A stretch of DNA of 64,000 bases, taken from positions 7,666,201-7,730,200 of the forward strand of contig NC_133913.1 of NCBI RefSeq assembly GCF_964199755.1. Direction: 5' to 3'. Origin of the DNA: Larus michahellis (Eukaryota > Chordata > Aves > Charadriiformes > Laridae). The notes under the pieces are model-generated. The model was not told where the DNA came from. It worked only from the letters and a program-made list of their open reading frames with translations, and made no database searches. A program made the position numbers and the translations under genes. This document shows, piece by piece, positions 1 through 10,144 of this stretch; the first letter of the stretch is position 1; each line of letters begins with the position of its first letter.

Positions 1-129
1 TCCCAACATGATCGTAGCCCTGCAACTGCTCACTCATCTCTAACTCCTCATGTTTATTATCTTTGAAGGCAAAGAACCTATTTTGTAGTTGTAAACCCTT
101 AGGTGAGGCAGAAGCCTTCCACTTGGTGC

Positions 130-1700
130 CAAAAGTCACCATCATCCATCCTGGGATTGTGCCTTGAGAGTCTGCTTTTAGGAGTCTGCAGGCGGTATTC
201 AGTTTTTAAGAACCATCTTTTAAAAGCACAGGAACAGGCAATTCCGTTGTGTCTCAAGCTAAGCAAGCAGGGCAGAAGACCTCATGGAACTCAAGAGGCA
301 AAAGAAATTGTACAATGTCTGGAAGGAAGGCCAGGCTTCACAGGAAGGTTATAAAGCTGTGGTTCACATATGCAGGGAGAAGGCAGGAAAGGCCAAGGCT
401 CAATGAGAGTTGAGAGTTGGCCCGTCTTGTGACAAGAAAGGATTTTTAAGTACGTAGATAGCAAGAGGAGGTCTGAAGAAAACTCTGAACAAATACCTGT
501 TGAAGATGGTCACTTGACTGAAGTCCTGTTGAACTAATTACAGATCCTTCGATGATAAGTTCACCCACCTAGCGGATGAAGGGAAGGTGGTGGATGGAGT
601 TTTTCTGGATTTCAGTAAGGTTTTTAATAGTGTCTCTATCCTTCTGGAAAAGTTGGGAATTCAAGTGAGAAGTTCTGGAGTCAACTGTGGGATGAGCAGG
701 TATATGCTGTGCTGGGTGAAAAGTTGAGTAAAAGGCAGGGCTCAAAGGGTTGTAGTGAATGGGGCTACATCTGGCTGATGACCAGTCAGCACTGGTGCTC
801 CTCAGGGCTCAATTCTGAGGCAGGTTCTGTTCAATATTTTGATCAGTGATCTGGATGCAAGAGTTGAATGTGCCATGAGCAATTTTGCTGATGATATCAA
901 ACTGGGAGGTGTTGATGAGTCTCTGGAGGGACAGGAGGCCCTGCAGAGGGATCTAAGTAAATCAGAGCATTGGGCAATCATTAATGGCATGAAATTTAAC
1001 AAGTCCAAATGACAGATTCTGCATCTGGGATGGAGTAACACCAGACACAGGTATAAATTTGGAGAGGAGTGGCTGGAGCTGCCCTGCAGAAAGGGATCTG
1101 GGGGTGCTGGTTGTCAGCAGGCTCAACAGGAGTCAGCAGTGTGCCCTGGAGGCCAGAGGGCAAACCACAGCCTGGGGTGCATTAACACAGTCCAACCAGC
1201 TGGTCAAGAGAGGGGATTATCCCGCTGTATTTAGCAGTGGGGCAGCCTCCCCTTGAGTACCGTGTGTAGTTCTGGGCTCCACAATTTAAGAAGGAAGTGC
1301 AGGTACTTGAATGCATCCAGAGGAGGACAACAAAGCCTGTGAAAAGGCTGGAAGGAATGTCCTATGAGGAGTGGCTAAGGACTTTGGGCTTGTCTAGTTT
1401 GGAGAAAAGGAGTCTGAGAGGTGACCTCATGGCTCTCTACAGCTTCCTGAGGAGGGGAAGTGGAGAGGGAGCTGCTGATCTCTTCTCCCTGGGATCCAGT
1501 GTCACGACACACAGCAATGGTTCAAAGCTGCGTCAGGAGAGGTTCAAACTTGACATTAAGAAACAGTTCTTCACCAAGAGAGTGGTCACACATGGGAACA
1601 GGCTTCCTAGAGAGGAGGTTGATGCCTGTCAGTAGTTAAGAGGCGTTTTTGGACAATGTCCTTAATAACATGCTTTAACTTTTTTAACTTGCAACTGCTT
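130..1700 (+). repeat. CR1 LINE, decayed, internally deleted
   Basis: Plus-strand remains of CR1 ORF2. The start reads like the region between endonuclease and RT (HLLKAQEQAIPLC, then KEIVQCLEGR...EGYKAV). After an internal deletion come RT-like pieces (about 560-980, FLDFSKVF and FADDIKLGG-like) and the C-terminal part (about 1297-1635: RRTTKPVKRLEGMSYEEWLRTLGL, SLEKRSLRGDLMALYSFLRRG). Many stops and frame changes mark an old copy. The last 60 bases grade into unassigned DNA. Confidence 0.9.
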
Positions 1701-2630
1701 GACGACTGACGAATGCCCACTGCTTGCTGTTTGTTATGCCTGAGAATATTCTGTGGTCTTACAGTTGCTGCCAACTGCTGCTTAAGGAAGTGCTCTGGAA
1801 AGATCCTTTTACCAAATTTGTGGAGGACGTAAGGTTTGCTCTTCTGCTCATTTACAGAGCTTTAGGTAAAGCAGGGATGGACTATTTGGGGGAAAAAGAA
1901 GCACCTAGTCCATGCAAATTAGCACGAGCAACTATGGGGGCTGTAATTACCTTGGGAAGACATGAGGACTGACACAGTCCTCTCTTTGGATGCTGAAATG
2001 AGGGACATTCTCCAGACACCAGGTTTGCTGGCCTATGAGAAAACTTAGGTGTATACAAACGCTCTGCAAAAGTACTCCCACAAGAAGGAGAGCAATCAGA
2101 AAAGGGGGACAATAACTCCTGCTTTTCCAGAGGAAAACTAGACAGAGGTGCAAAAGCCCCTGGAGTCTCCTGAGGATTACAGCCCTGTTGTTCAGGAAGT
2201 GCCTGATAATATGTATCCACGGTATTGGAAGAATGCGCAAGTGCTCCTAGGTGAACTAGGGCAGCACAAGCATATCTCTTCTTGGGAAAACCAGGGAACT
2301 TTTGTGTACAAAAGAGATGTCATTAAGGGGGTCCCACCTCTTGATTTAGTCCGAGGTGTCCTTCAGACTTGTGGCCCATCTGAGAAGACCTAAAAGCTGG
2401 AATGTTTTTAGGAAAGCCATGGCTGTGGTGAATGTCCCATCTTGTATCACGGGTCATACAACAACCACGGTCTCTGGAAAACTAGAAGTGACTGAAGATG
2501 GCCAAGAAACATCCCAGACATCATGTAATATGAGGACGATACCTAAAAATCAGTAGCGCACGCTGTAAACTTTACTGTTGAAATAAAAATATTTGTGGAA
2601 TCATGAAATGACAGCATGGCTTTACTAGGA
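1700..2630. other. unassigned intergenic DNA
   Basis: No recognisable host exon, V segment or known repeat. The short open frames carry no motif I recognise. An AATAAA-like signal lies near 2580. It may be a very old repeat, but I cannot name it. Confidence 0.4.
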
Positions 2631-2695
2631 AAAAACCTTTAAAAGGCCATCTAGTCCAACTCCCCCTGCCACGGAGGTTTTATATTCATACAATC
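2630..2695 (-). repeat. CR1 3' tail fragment (minus)
   Basis: The stretch around 2640-2675 reads, in reverse complement, like the CR1 3' untranslated end (ggagttggactagatggcc). Only the tail is present. Confidence 0.6.
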
Positions 2696-2740
2696 TTGAA
2701 ACTTTGCTGTCTGTAGTGTCCATTCAAAAACCATGTTGTG

Positions 2741-2830
2741 TTGGGTTGGGTTGAGATTAAAAAGCACACACCAAGACGTGCAGTTGGGTTTGGTTGAGAT
2801 TAAAAAGCACACACCCAGATGTGCAGTTGG
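2741..2830. repeat. short tandem duplication, 2 copies of about 48 bp
   Basis: Two adjacent diverged copies share the core gagattaaaaagcacacac, followed by gacgtgcagttgg in one and gatgtgcagttgg in the other. The function is unknown. Confidence 0.75.
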
Positions 2831-4200
2831 ATTGTAAGTTTTATTTATGGAATATAGTTATGAAAATTACTGCAAGAAATGCTGGTCTGGGTCTTCTGAA
2901 AATTATTTTGAGTAGGTGTGGCCATGAGGAGAGCTCCGTCTTCGTATTTTACAGAATGCATCAGTATCTGATCATTTTCTACTGGATTGTGAGAATACAA
3001 ATTTGAAAACTGTTTGGAAGGTAATCCCTTGTTATGGTGATGTAGAAAAAGACGCAGCGGTATCCACAGGCCATGAGGGGGAGATGCTGCAGTTGCTTCC
3101 CCTGGAAAGCACTTTCTGTAGCATTGTGATTTTCAAAGGCCACGATGCTTTCAGGAAAGAGAGCACTGTTTGAGTGGGGGGTAACCACATGAATCAAAAA
3201 ACCTCTGTGTGGTTCTGATGTGCCAAGAAAATTGCTAGCCAGTGCTCTCTGGGCTGGTTATGAGGGTGTGTAGTCACCACCACACTCACTGGTCTTGGGG
3301 GAACATGGGCCCTAGGGAGCCAGTTCCTCGGCTAAGCACCCAGAAATGTTTCCCTGGTGTAGGGCTCTGCTAAGAAAAAACAAGAGAGCTGGTCCATCTC
3401 AGACTGCGATCTCATCCCTGTGTTACCGCTGGACTCAGCACTGATTCCTACAGAAGAGGGAGAGGTGGGGAGAGGTGTCCCCAGTCCTAACCCCATGCAG
3501 GAATCACTCTGTCCTCTGCCCTGGTCCTGTGCTGCTGTCGGTGTGTGGCATTTGTGTGAGGGCAAACTCCCACAGCACATGGGCACAGAGCCTGCAGTTG
3601 TGGGATGCCCTTGGCCTGTGTGTGGGGAGCAGCAGTGCTGCATGGAGCACAAGGGTCACTTCAGCCCCAGGGCTCAGGGAATGCTGAAGGAGGTTGGTGC
3701 CTGGGGAAAGGCACCCCAGTGTGTAACCTGTGGCTGGGCTGCTGTGTGTCCTGTGCCATTCAGAGACAGCTCATGGATCTTGCTGAGGGTTGAATGAAAT
3801 CCCACTGTCGCTGCCATGTCTCCACGGAGCTGGAATATCTCCTCTCACACAGCACCTTTCTGGACTAGACTGGGGTTGTGGCACTTGTGGGGCTGCAGAG
3901 TTCCTGTGCCTCAGGAAAGCTCTCCTTGAGGAAGACAAGGCAGCACAGAGCAGTGCTGCATCTTTGGGCACCAGGTCATTGTCCTAGGCCTGCCTTCACC
4001 CACGGGGTGTTGGGTTCACAGGGACAGAGGCCTCCAGTGAGTGGCCTGCTGTAGCTGATACTAATAGGAACTTGTGAACACCTCAGCCCTACATATCTGG
4101 GCAACAGATGGGCCATGACAGATGCTGGAGGGTGATAGAATTGCATGGGGAAGCTGTCCCTGCTGCTCGTGCCATGGCATACTGACCATGTTCCCTAGAT
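2830..4200. other. unassigned intergenic DNA
   Basis: No gene is supported. Open frames of up to 125 codons around 3420-3800 lack known domains and splice context. From about 4200 the sequence becomes recognisably homologous to the 3' flanks of the other keratin genes (about 25.4 and 48.4 kb). Confidence 0.4.
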
Positions 4201-4734
4201 CAGGTGATGGAGGGAAGGGGCAGGTGGAGTAGGCAATGTGGGCCATCCCCAAGGCTATTCACCCATTCCCAGTTCCTGCCATCCTTTGGGAACATGGTCT
4301 TCTGAGCCTCCTTGCCCAGCACAGCTCCACCCAAAGCAAGAGGAGCACTCTTCCCCAAGAGCTTGTGGGACTGCAGACCTCCCAGGCCTCCCACATGCCC
4401 ACAGTTCCCCTCTGGAGGACAGCAGTTGTCAGGATTCCCTTTCACATGACATGGTCCATGGCCAAGGGGCTATTTCTGAGCAGAGCTGCAGCAAGGCAAG
4501 GACTGATGGCCGTTGGCTGTGGAGTAACCAGGGATGTCTTCTTCAGCTTTAAGAGGCAGTGCCTGAAAGGGGATTCCCTGCAGTGTGTCCCACCCTCCAA
4601 TGCCTCTGGGAGTGATGAAGGGTTCCCCTGTGCCCCCACCTGATTCCTACCACAAAGCAATGGCTTTCACCCTCCGCAGTCAGTGTGCAGATGGAAAGAT
4701 CACGTAAAGGGCACAGGCGGGGTTGCATCAATTG
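4200..4734. repeat. cassette copy: keratin 3' flank
   Basis: Homologous to about 25410-25920, 48400-48880 and 61200-61650. Each copy has a purine-rich ggaggggagaggaaggtggag-like start, then agcaagaggaac...cttctccaagagct, and ends at the keratin polyadenylation signal. It is the downstream flank carried along with every keratin copy. Confidence 0.75.
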
Positions 4735-4740
4735 CTTAAT
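4735..4740 (-). promoter_or_regulatory. degenerate polyadenylation signal of keratin K1
   Basis: The minus-strand hexamer here is ATTAAG. The aligned position of the other three keratin genes is ATTAAA. It lies about 425 bases downstream of the stop codon, so 3'-end formation of K1 may be weaker or shifted. Confidence 0.5.
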
Positions 4741-5163
4741 GAGTCTAAAGAGGGAAATGAGGTCATTCCAAGTGGAGGCCCCCAGCGTGGGGAGCAGAAG
4801 GAGCAGACAAGAATGTGTTCCATTTCCTGTGGCAGAGTTCCCACAGGGCATCTGTTGACCTGCCCAGCAGAGAAAGGCAGGCTAGCAGGTCCCTCCAGGC
4901 TGGTTTCTGGGGTCTTCACAACAAGGCTTTAAGGGAAGCACCGGACATCAAAGAAAAGAGAGAAAAAGGGTGAACGGAGGACAGGAAAGGTAAATATTGA
5001 CTGCGTTTTCAGAGAGCCCAGGTCAGCGTATTCATGTCTGTCCTTGCAGGGAGAGTCAGAGATGTTCAGCTGTCTTAAAAAAAATGGCATGAAGTCTGAT
5101 CCTCTGTCCAGCACCATGTTCTGAGTTCTGAGGGGTCCTTATGGGGAGCTGTTGTCAGCATGT

Positions 5164-5478
5164 TTAGCAGGGGGGACATCTGCTGCCACAGTAGCTGCTG
5201 GAAATGCAGGAAAGGTCACAGCACCCAGAGGTGATGGGCACTCCATCACAGCTGAGGATGCTGCCAACGGCAGCAGAGGTGGAGGATCCCACAACGGTGT
5301 TCTGTGGGAAGGAGCTGAGGATGGGTCCAGGCAGGGTCACCATCACACCAGGAGGCTCAATTATGACGGTGGAGTTCTGGCACTGCCTGACACAGGGCTC
5401 ATTGCAGCTGTTGGCCAGTGGGATCGGGCCACAGGGCTGGCAGGGTTGGCAGGGCTGGCACTGGTCATAGCAGGACAT
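5164..5478 (-). CDS. feather beta-keratin K1 (104 aa, very cysteine-rich)
   Basis: A corneous beta-protein of the feather-keratin family, a structural protein that packs into 3-4 nm filaments in feather cells and is cross-linked through cysteines. The whole coding region is in exon 2 and starts MSCYDQC. Order: Cys-rich head with a QPC triplet repeat (residues 8-16), the family hallmark [14 protein letters not shown] (21-34), the beta-sheet core [20 protein letters not shown] (47-66), then a tail [19 protein letters not shown] ending CPPC. The start was chosen because this Met follows the exon-2 splice acceptor (ag at 5500-5501) by 21 bases and begins the family's usual N-terminus. I count 15 Cys in 104 residues. 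Canonical feather keratins are about 97-100 aa with a Gly-rich GGFGISGLG tail, so both the longer head and the Cys-rich tail are unusual. No stop or frameshift is seen. Confidence 0.95.
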   Translation of the reverse strand: MSCYDQCQPCQPCQPCGPIPLANSCNEPCVRQCQNSTVIIEPPGVMVTLPGPILSSFPQNTVVGSSTSAAVGSILSCDGVPITSGCCDLSCISSSYCGSRCPPC

Positions 5479-5499
5479 GTCTTGGCTTCGGAGGTGCAC

Positions 5500-5879
5500 C
5501 TGGGAGAGAAGGCAGGGAGGAAGCAAAACAAGGGGATGTGTGAGGAGCAGCCCGTCACATCACCATGAGAGAGACAAAGAACATGCAGAGCTGGGAGACG
5601 GAGGCTGTGCCAAGAATGTGAGGACTTCTTGGCCTCGTTCTGACAGGGCCCAAAAAGAGCCACCAGCTCCTATGCAGCTACTGCCTGGCCCCTGAGTCCA
5701 GAAGCCACCTCAGCACAATCCCAGCCTCCCTCCATGTCTAACCTTCTCCCTGCTTCCCCCTCCCATGACAAGCAGCCCCATGAGCTGGCAGAGAACAAAG
5801 CCAGTCTCAGCTGAGAGGTCAGCTGAAGTGAGACCTCCTTTTAGAGAAAGCAGAGAAGGAGAAGGGGCTTCAAACTAAC
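5500..5879 (-). other. intron of K1 within the 5' UTR
   Basis: The donor reads GAGTCAG|GTTAGT on the minus strand (exon 1 ends at 5880). The acceptor is ctctcccag at 5500-5510. An intron between a short non-coding exon and a single coding exon is the standard feather-keratin gene structure and is shared by all four copies here. Confidence 0.85.
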
Positions 5880-5915
5880 CTGACTCCCAAGGAGAAGGAG
5901 GCAAGAGAAGTGGAT
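5880..5915 (-). other. K1 non-coding exon 1 (5' end approximate)
   Basis: A pyrimidine-rich exon (minus strand: ...cctccttctccttgggagtcag) lies between the TATA box and the donor. It is conserved in the other three keratin genes as ...ccttgggaaccag or ...ccttgggaacgag. The transcription start is inferred from TATA spacing. Confidence 0.7.
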
Positions 5916-5938
5916 GAGAGAGTGAGGAGCTGGGCTGG

Positions 5939-6070
5939 CTTTTATCATGCACCTTAACTGCCCCACACTGCCAGAGGCATCCCTTGTAGAGGTGATCCTT
6001 TGCTGATAAGCTCCTTGAATGCAAAACATCCCAACCAATGTTACAGGCTGTGTTTCGGCTTCCTGAATTA
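5939..6070 (-). promoter_or_regulatory. K1 promoter: TATA box and conserved proximal region
   Basis: ATAAAAG lies at 5945-5939 on the minus strand, followed downstream by GCCAGCCC as in the other copies. About 120 bases upstream of TATA (to about 6070) align with the corresponding parts of K2, K3 and K4 (gaatgcaaa...cat..cagc..atg blocks). This suggests shared proximal control. Confidence 0.8.
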
Positions 6071-6239
6071 CTGTCTTTCCATTTACGGCTTTATGCCAGG
6101 CACATTCCCCAGTGGAGGCATCTTTTGCATGACAGGATGAGGGGCCCAAGCATTTCTGGTGCAAAACATGTTGGCGTGGTCAGACGACTCATCTCACATG
6201 CTGGAAGAGTCCAGGAAGGGTCACTCAAGACACACTAAA

Positions 6240-6835
6240 CAGCTGGCTTCGACAACACCCACACATACTCACACACTAATCTAGACCTCCAGGCATCTAG
6301 AGTGAAATGAGGAGACTCAAGACACCCAATGAGAGGCTGCCTACACTGTCCAGGGCACAGGACACGCACTTGACAGAGTCATCTTCTGCAAATCCTGTTT
6401 GAAAGAGCTCATTGTGGCTGAGGGAAGACTAATGTGCACTCAGGGAGAGCCAGAGATGCAGCTGAGGAGAGTAACATACCCAGCTTGATTCCATTCACCC
6501 ACACAAAAGCCCTTTCCCTGTTATCCATCTGTGCCTGAGTACCAGGGACATGGACATGGGGTTTAGCCATGGGATAGAGGTGTTTGTAGGCTCTGGTGGA
6601 AGAGCCTGTGGGTTCACTTCTGACCGTATGATGAAGCAAGCCATGTGCAGGTGACCAGGTAGGCAGGCCCTGCTGTGAGCTTAGTTCAGAGATCAGAGGC
6701 AACCATTGGTCAATTGCAGGATCGGTGTCTCCAGGAAGATGATTCATTCCGTTTACTGTGGACATCTGCTTAGGATGGGACAAGTCCCCTGTGTGAGCTG
6801 ATGTCTCTCCACTGACTGTGGGCAGAGTCTGTAGA
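6240..6835. repeat. duplicated flank (homologous to about 43960-44290)
   Basis: Shared blocks include gcatctagag, ctacactgtccaggatcac or its variant, and cttctgcaa.tcctgt, in the same order as at 43960-44290. No gene is visible. The 189-codon minus open frame at 6409-6978 has no known domain and runs into a CR1. Confidence 0.65.
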
Positions 6836-7080
6836 GTCTGTTGGAGTGGGTCCAAAGAAAGGCTCCAAAAATGATCCAAGGGTTGTAACACCTCTCCTGT
6901 GAAGAAAGGCTGAGAGAGGTGGGGTTGTTTAGCCTGGAGAGGAGGAGGCTCTGGGGAGACCTTCTTGTGGTTTTGCAATTTTTAAAGGTGGCTTATAAGA
7001 AAGAAAGAGAAAGACGTTTTACCAGGGCCTGTAGTGAAAGGACAAAGCTCAATGGCTTCAGTCCTTCAGTCCTTCAGGCA
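6836..7080 (+). repeat. CR1 3'-region fragment
   Basis: Plus-strand CR1: gagtgggtccaaagaaaggc..., then acacctctcctgtgaagaaa, then ttgtttagcctggagaggag. These correspond to the conserved end of ORF2 ([21 protein letters not shown]). It is truncated on both sides. Confidence 0.85.
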
Positions 7081-7600
7081 CCACAGTCAAGACAATGAAT
7101 CAGGCACCATCAGCTTTAATGAGCTCAAGACCTTGACGGTGGTTCAGTCAATTCTTTTCTCACCAGAAAAGAGAAAGAAAGCACAGTGGAGTTGAAGATG
7201 CCATGACCTTTCCAGATATTGAGCTTCTCCATGCCCCAGCTCTGCGGGTCAGGCATAACATAAAGTCTAGAGAACATCCATACTGCTGCAACTACAAAGA
7301 ATCTCCACATTACGACGGAAAAAACTCCTCCAGCCCTCAGATCATCCCAGACGTCCTAAGTGATCTCTTTAAGGGCGATGTTGGGGTGTGGGACTTGCCC
7401 CAGCACTGTAAAGGGTGCAGTGCCTCAGTGGTGAGCCTGGGACAAGCCAGACGCCCCACAGGCTGCAAAAGCTGAGGCTGGAGCACCAGAAATGACACGG
7501 ACTGATCCCACTAAGAAGGTCACTCAGCATCTTCAAAATATTCCTTAAAACACTATTTACTAGTGCTAAGACTAGAAAGAGAGGATAGGAGGGATTGAAG
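7080..7600. repeat. duplicated flank (homologous to about 13800-14080 and 46280-46490)
   Basis: The stretch 7360-7580 shares agtgatctc..taagggcgatg, gggtgtgggac, cctgggacaagccagac and cactatttactagtgctaagactagaaag with 13820-14075, and parts with 46300-46460. In the 13.8 kb copy this flank leads into an OR pseudogene. Here that part has been replaced. Confidence 0.75.
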
Positions 7601-7970
7601 GAACCGGGACTGTTAGTTTGAGGAAGAGGAGGCTGAGGGGAGACCTCATCGCTCTCTACAACTACTTGAAAGGACATTGTCGAGAGTTTGGTGCTGGTCT
7701 CTTCTCACAGGTAATTAGCGATAGAACAAGAGGGAATGGCTTCAAGCTGCAACAGGGTAGGTTTAGACTGGACATTAGGAAAAAATTCTTCAGAGAAAGA
7801 GTGGTTCCACCCAGGGAGGTGGTGGAATCACCATCCCTGAATGTGTTTAAGAGTCCTTTAGATGTGGTGTTAGGGCATATGGTGTAGGGGAGAATTTTGT
7901 AGAGTGGAGTTGATGGTTGGACTCGATGATCCCAAGGGTCTTTTCCAACCTAAATGATTCTATGGTTCTA
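7600..7970 (+). repeat. CR1 3' end, copy of 33112-33495
   Basis: Near-identical to the last 380 bases of the long CR1 at 29.1-33.5 kb, ending ttccaacctaaatgattctatg. It shares the same downstream flank, so it reached its place by segmental duplication, not by a separate insertion. Its 5' part is missing. Confidence 0.9.
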
Positions 7971-8340
7971 GTGGGGTCTCTCAGGGATCAGCAGTAGGAC
8001 CAACACTGTTTCTTGATTTCATGAGCAACATGAGAGGTGGGAAGGAGGGCACTCCCAGCAAGGCTTTGGCAAACACTGACAAGGGGGGAACAGGCGCTAC
8101 ACTGAGCTGTGTATAGGTAAAGCATTCTGAACAGGTCCAGGAACCACTTGTTCAGAGGAGAAGGAGTAGACGGGCTTTGCCTCTGGAAGTGCCCAATGAC
8201 AGGAGTAGAGGCAATGGACATCAGCTGGAACATGGGGAATTCTCATGAAGCAGTAGGCTAAAAGAAACAGGGAATCAAGGAAAGGGTTTCCCAGGGAGGT
8301 TGTGCAATCTCCATCCTGGGAGGCAGTATTTGTGTAGGCT
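7970..8340 (+). repeat. old CR1 remnants, duplicated with 33497-33850
   Basis: The start gtggggtctctcagggatca...gaccaacactgtttcttgat is the CR1 GV(P/S)QGS..GP.LF motif region of the RT. A later part resembles the 3' end (agggtttcccagggaggttg). The block is nearly identical to 33497-33850. Confidence 0.75.
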
Positions 8341-8429
8341 AAATAATCTGCTTCCGTTGTTAGCCACAGGGCAGCCATAATAGATGTGTACGATGTGTGT
8401 AAAAAGCACGCCTGTGTCAGGATTTTCCA

Positions 8430-9080
8430 TCATTGGCTGGTGAGCTCAGCAGGTGTTGCTCTGGTGGACCATTATGCCTTGTCCTGTCACTACAGGCCCT
8501 TGTAAAAAGCCTTTATCTTTCTTGTAAGCCCCCTTAATATATTGACGTGCAGCAATGAGGTCTCACTGGAGCCTTCTCTTTAGTGTCTCTGGCTGAAGAA
8601 CTCCAACTCTCTCAGCTTTTTTTTTTCTTTATTGGGAACCCCAGAACAACTGGACACAGTACTCGACGTGGGCTCTCACCGGAGTGGAGCAGAAGGCAAG
8701 AATCACCTCCCTTGACCTGCTGGAGAAGCTTCTTTTGATGCAGCTCGGGACGTAATTGGCGTCCTGGGCTGCAAGCACACATTGTCAGCTCGTGTCCAAT
8801 TTTTCAACCACTGGTATCCCCAAGTCTTTCTCCACAGGGCTTGGGAATTGCCCCAGGCCAGCTGCAGAACCTTGCACTTGGTCTTGTGGGACTTCAGGAG
8901 GTTCCTATGCACCCATTCCGCCAGACTGTCAAGGTCCCTCTGGATGGCATCCCTTCCCTCAAGAGTACCAACTGCACCACTCAGCTTGGTGTCATCTGCA
9001 AAATTGCCGAGGGTGCACTCAATCCCACTGTCTATGTTATCAATGAAGGTATCAAACACTATTGGTCCCAGTATGGACAG
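8430..9080 (-). repeat. CR1 fragment (minus)
   Basis: Minus-strand ORF2 C-terminal part. Readable blocks are IDNIDSGIECTLGNFADDTKLSGAVGTLEGRDAIQRDLDSLAEWV (the FADD of the RT active site is intact) and, nearer the low-coordinate side, weaker 3' sequence with a poly-T interruption at about 8616-8625. It is broken by several frame changes. Confidence 0.9.
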
Positions 9081-9084
9081 GACA

Positions 9085-9350
9085 AGGGCTAATTGTTTTA
9101 AACAGAAAGAGGGTAGAATTAGGTTGGACATTTTGTATAATTTGGAAATTTGCAGAAGGGTGGTGAGACACTGGAACAAGTTGCCCAGAGAAGTGGTGGA
9201 TGCTCCATCATTGGAAGTGTTCAAGGTCAGGCTGGATGGGGCTTTGAGCAACCTGTTCTAGTGACAGATGTCCCTGCCCATGGCAGGGGGGTTGGATGAA
9301 ATGTACTTTCAAAGTCCCTTCCAGCGCAAACCATTCTACGCCAGGGGCAC
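9085..9350 (+). repeat. CR1 3' end (plus)
   Basis: Plus-strand CR1 tail: NCFKQKEGRIRLDI...RRVVRHWNKLPREVVDAPSLEVFKVRLDGALSNLF, then tggcaggggggttggatgaaa. It abuts the previous CR1 head to head, so two separate insertions or an inversion are involved. Confidence 0.9.
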
Positions 9351-9389
9351 TGCTGCTGAAGTGATAGGTAGATGCATTTAGAGTCGGGC

Positions 9390-9475
9390 AAAGCTGAAAT
9401 AACTTTCTGGCAGAAGGAGTTTGTTCTGCAGTTCCCACCAGAATTGAGCATCCAGGTAGGACACAACAAAACAGG
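9390..9475 (+). pseudogene. relic of a V3-type TCR V exon
   Basis: A plus-strand frame reads KEFVLQFPPELSIQVGHNKT. The V3 exons at 19275 and 37921 start KDSVLQFPAEMTIQVGHKAT. The intron just upstream also matches (gcaaagctgaaa). Everything after framework 1 is gone: no Trp, second Cys or RSS follows. This is a dead fragment showing that the V3 family once extended upstream of V1. Confidence 0.7.
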
Positions 9476-9479
9476 ATTG

Positions 9480-10144
9480 TTCTCCAAAGGCCTGAGTCAA
9501 CAGAAACAGGTCCTGTGGGGACAGGCACTGTTTGGCTTCTTGATGAACCTTAGACTGTGCTGTAGACAGAGGTTATAGGTCAGAGGGCTGGGAAGGCAGG
9601 GGATGCCTGGTGGCCAGTGGCTGGAGGTGAGGCAGCAGTGTGGCCTTGTGGGGGGCTGAATAGGGCAGCTGGTGTCTGCAGAGTTTGGGTGTGTTGACCA
9701 TTGTGTTTCTGAGACCTGCAGCCTTGGGTGTGCTGACAGGAGCTTGGGACTAGACACCGTGCAGGAGCCCGGAGAGGCACCCAGCCAAGGGCTTGAGGAT
9801 GGAGAGAGAGAGGACACCACCGGCATCAGGGAAGGAGATACATGTTGCACAGGGGGATGTGTCAGAGAAGCGGGTCACCAGGTGCAGGCCTATCCCCCTT
9901 TAACCCCTCACCTTGCAAAGGCAGAAGCTGTTGACTGCAGGAGCAACATGTGCCAGTACTGGGGAAGAGAAAACCACAGCACAGGCATTTGAGATGTGCT
10001 AAGAACAAGCATTTTCTCCTCCCCATTTCATTCTTTGTTCCCCTTGCAGAGTCATTTCCGGCAGCTCTGCTCTCTCGGGGCTCTTGGTGGGGATGTGTGA
10101 TTTTTCTGAGTCTCTCCCACACACGCAGGAGGATCGGTCTCAGC
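9480..10144. other. 5' flank of V1
   Basis: No gene is seen apart from the leader exon that follows. About 100 bases before the leader (10035-10144: tttccggcagctctgctctctcggggct...) align with the same region before V1b (about 58895-58979) and probably contain the V promoter. No TATA box is evident. Confidence 0.5.

Noticed and set aside
2148-2393. 81-codon frame with KRDVIKGVPPLDLVRGV
   Set aside because: It vaguely recalls phrases from transposon proteins, but I could not place it. Kept as unassigned.
3420-3797. 125-codon frame rich in Cys and Pro, considered as a further keratin-like gene
   Set aside because: No LANSCNEPC or [10 protein letters not shown] motif, no TATA or acceptor context.
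5152-5568. Plus-strand open frames opposite the keratin genes (also at 26.3, 49.3 and 62.1 kb)
   Set aside because: Antisense shadows of the conserved keratin coding region. They have no domain or splice context of their own.
6409-6978. 189-codon minus frame
   Set aside because: It runs into CR1 sequence, shows no known domain and has no partner frame in the duplicated flank at 44 kb.
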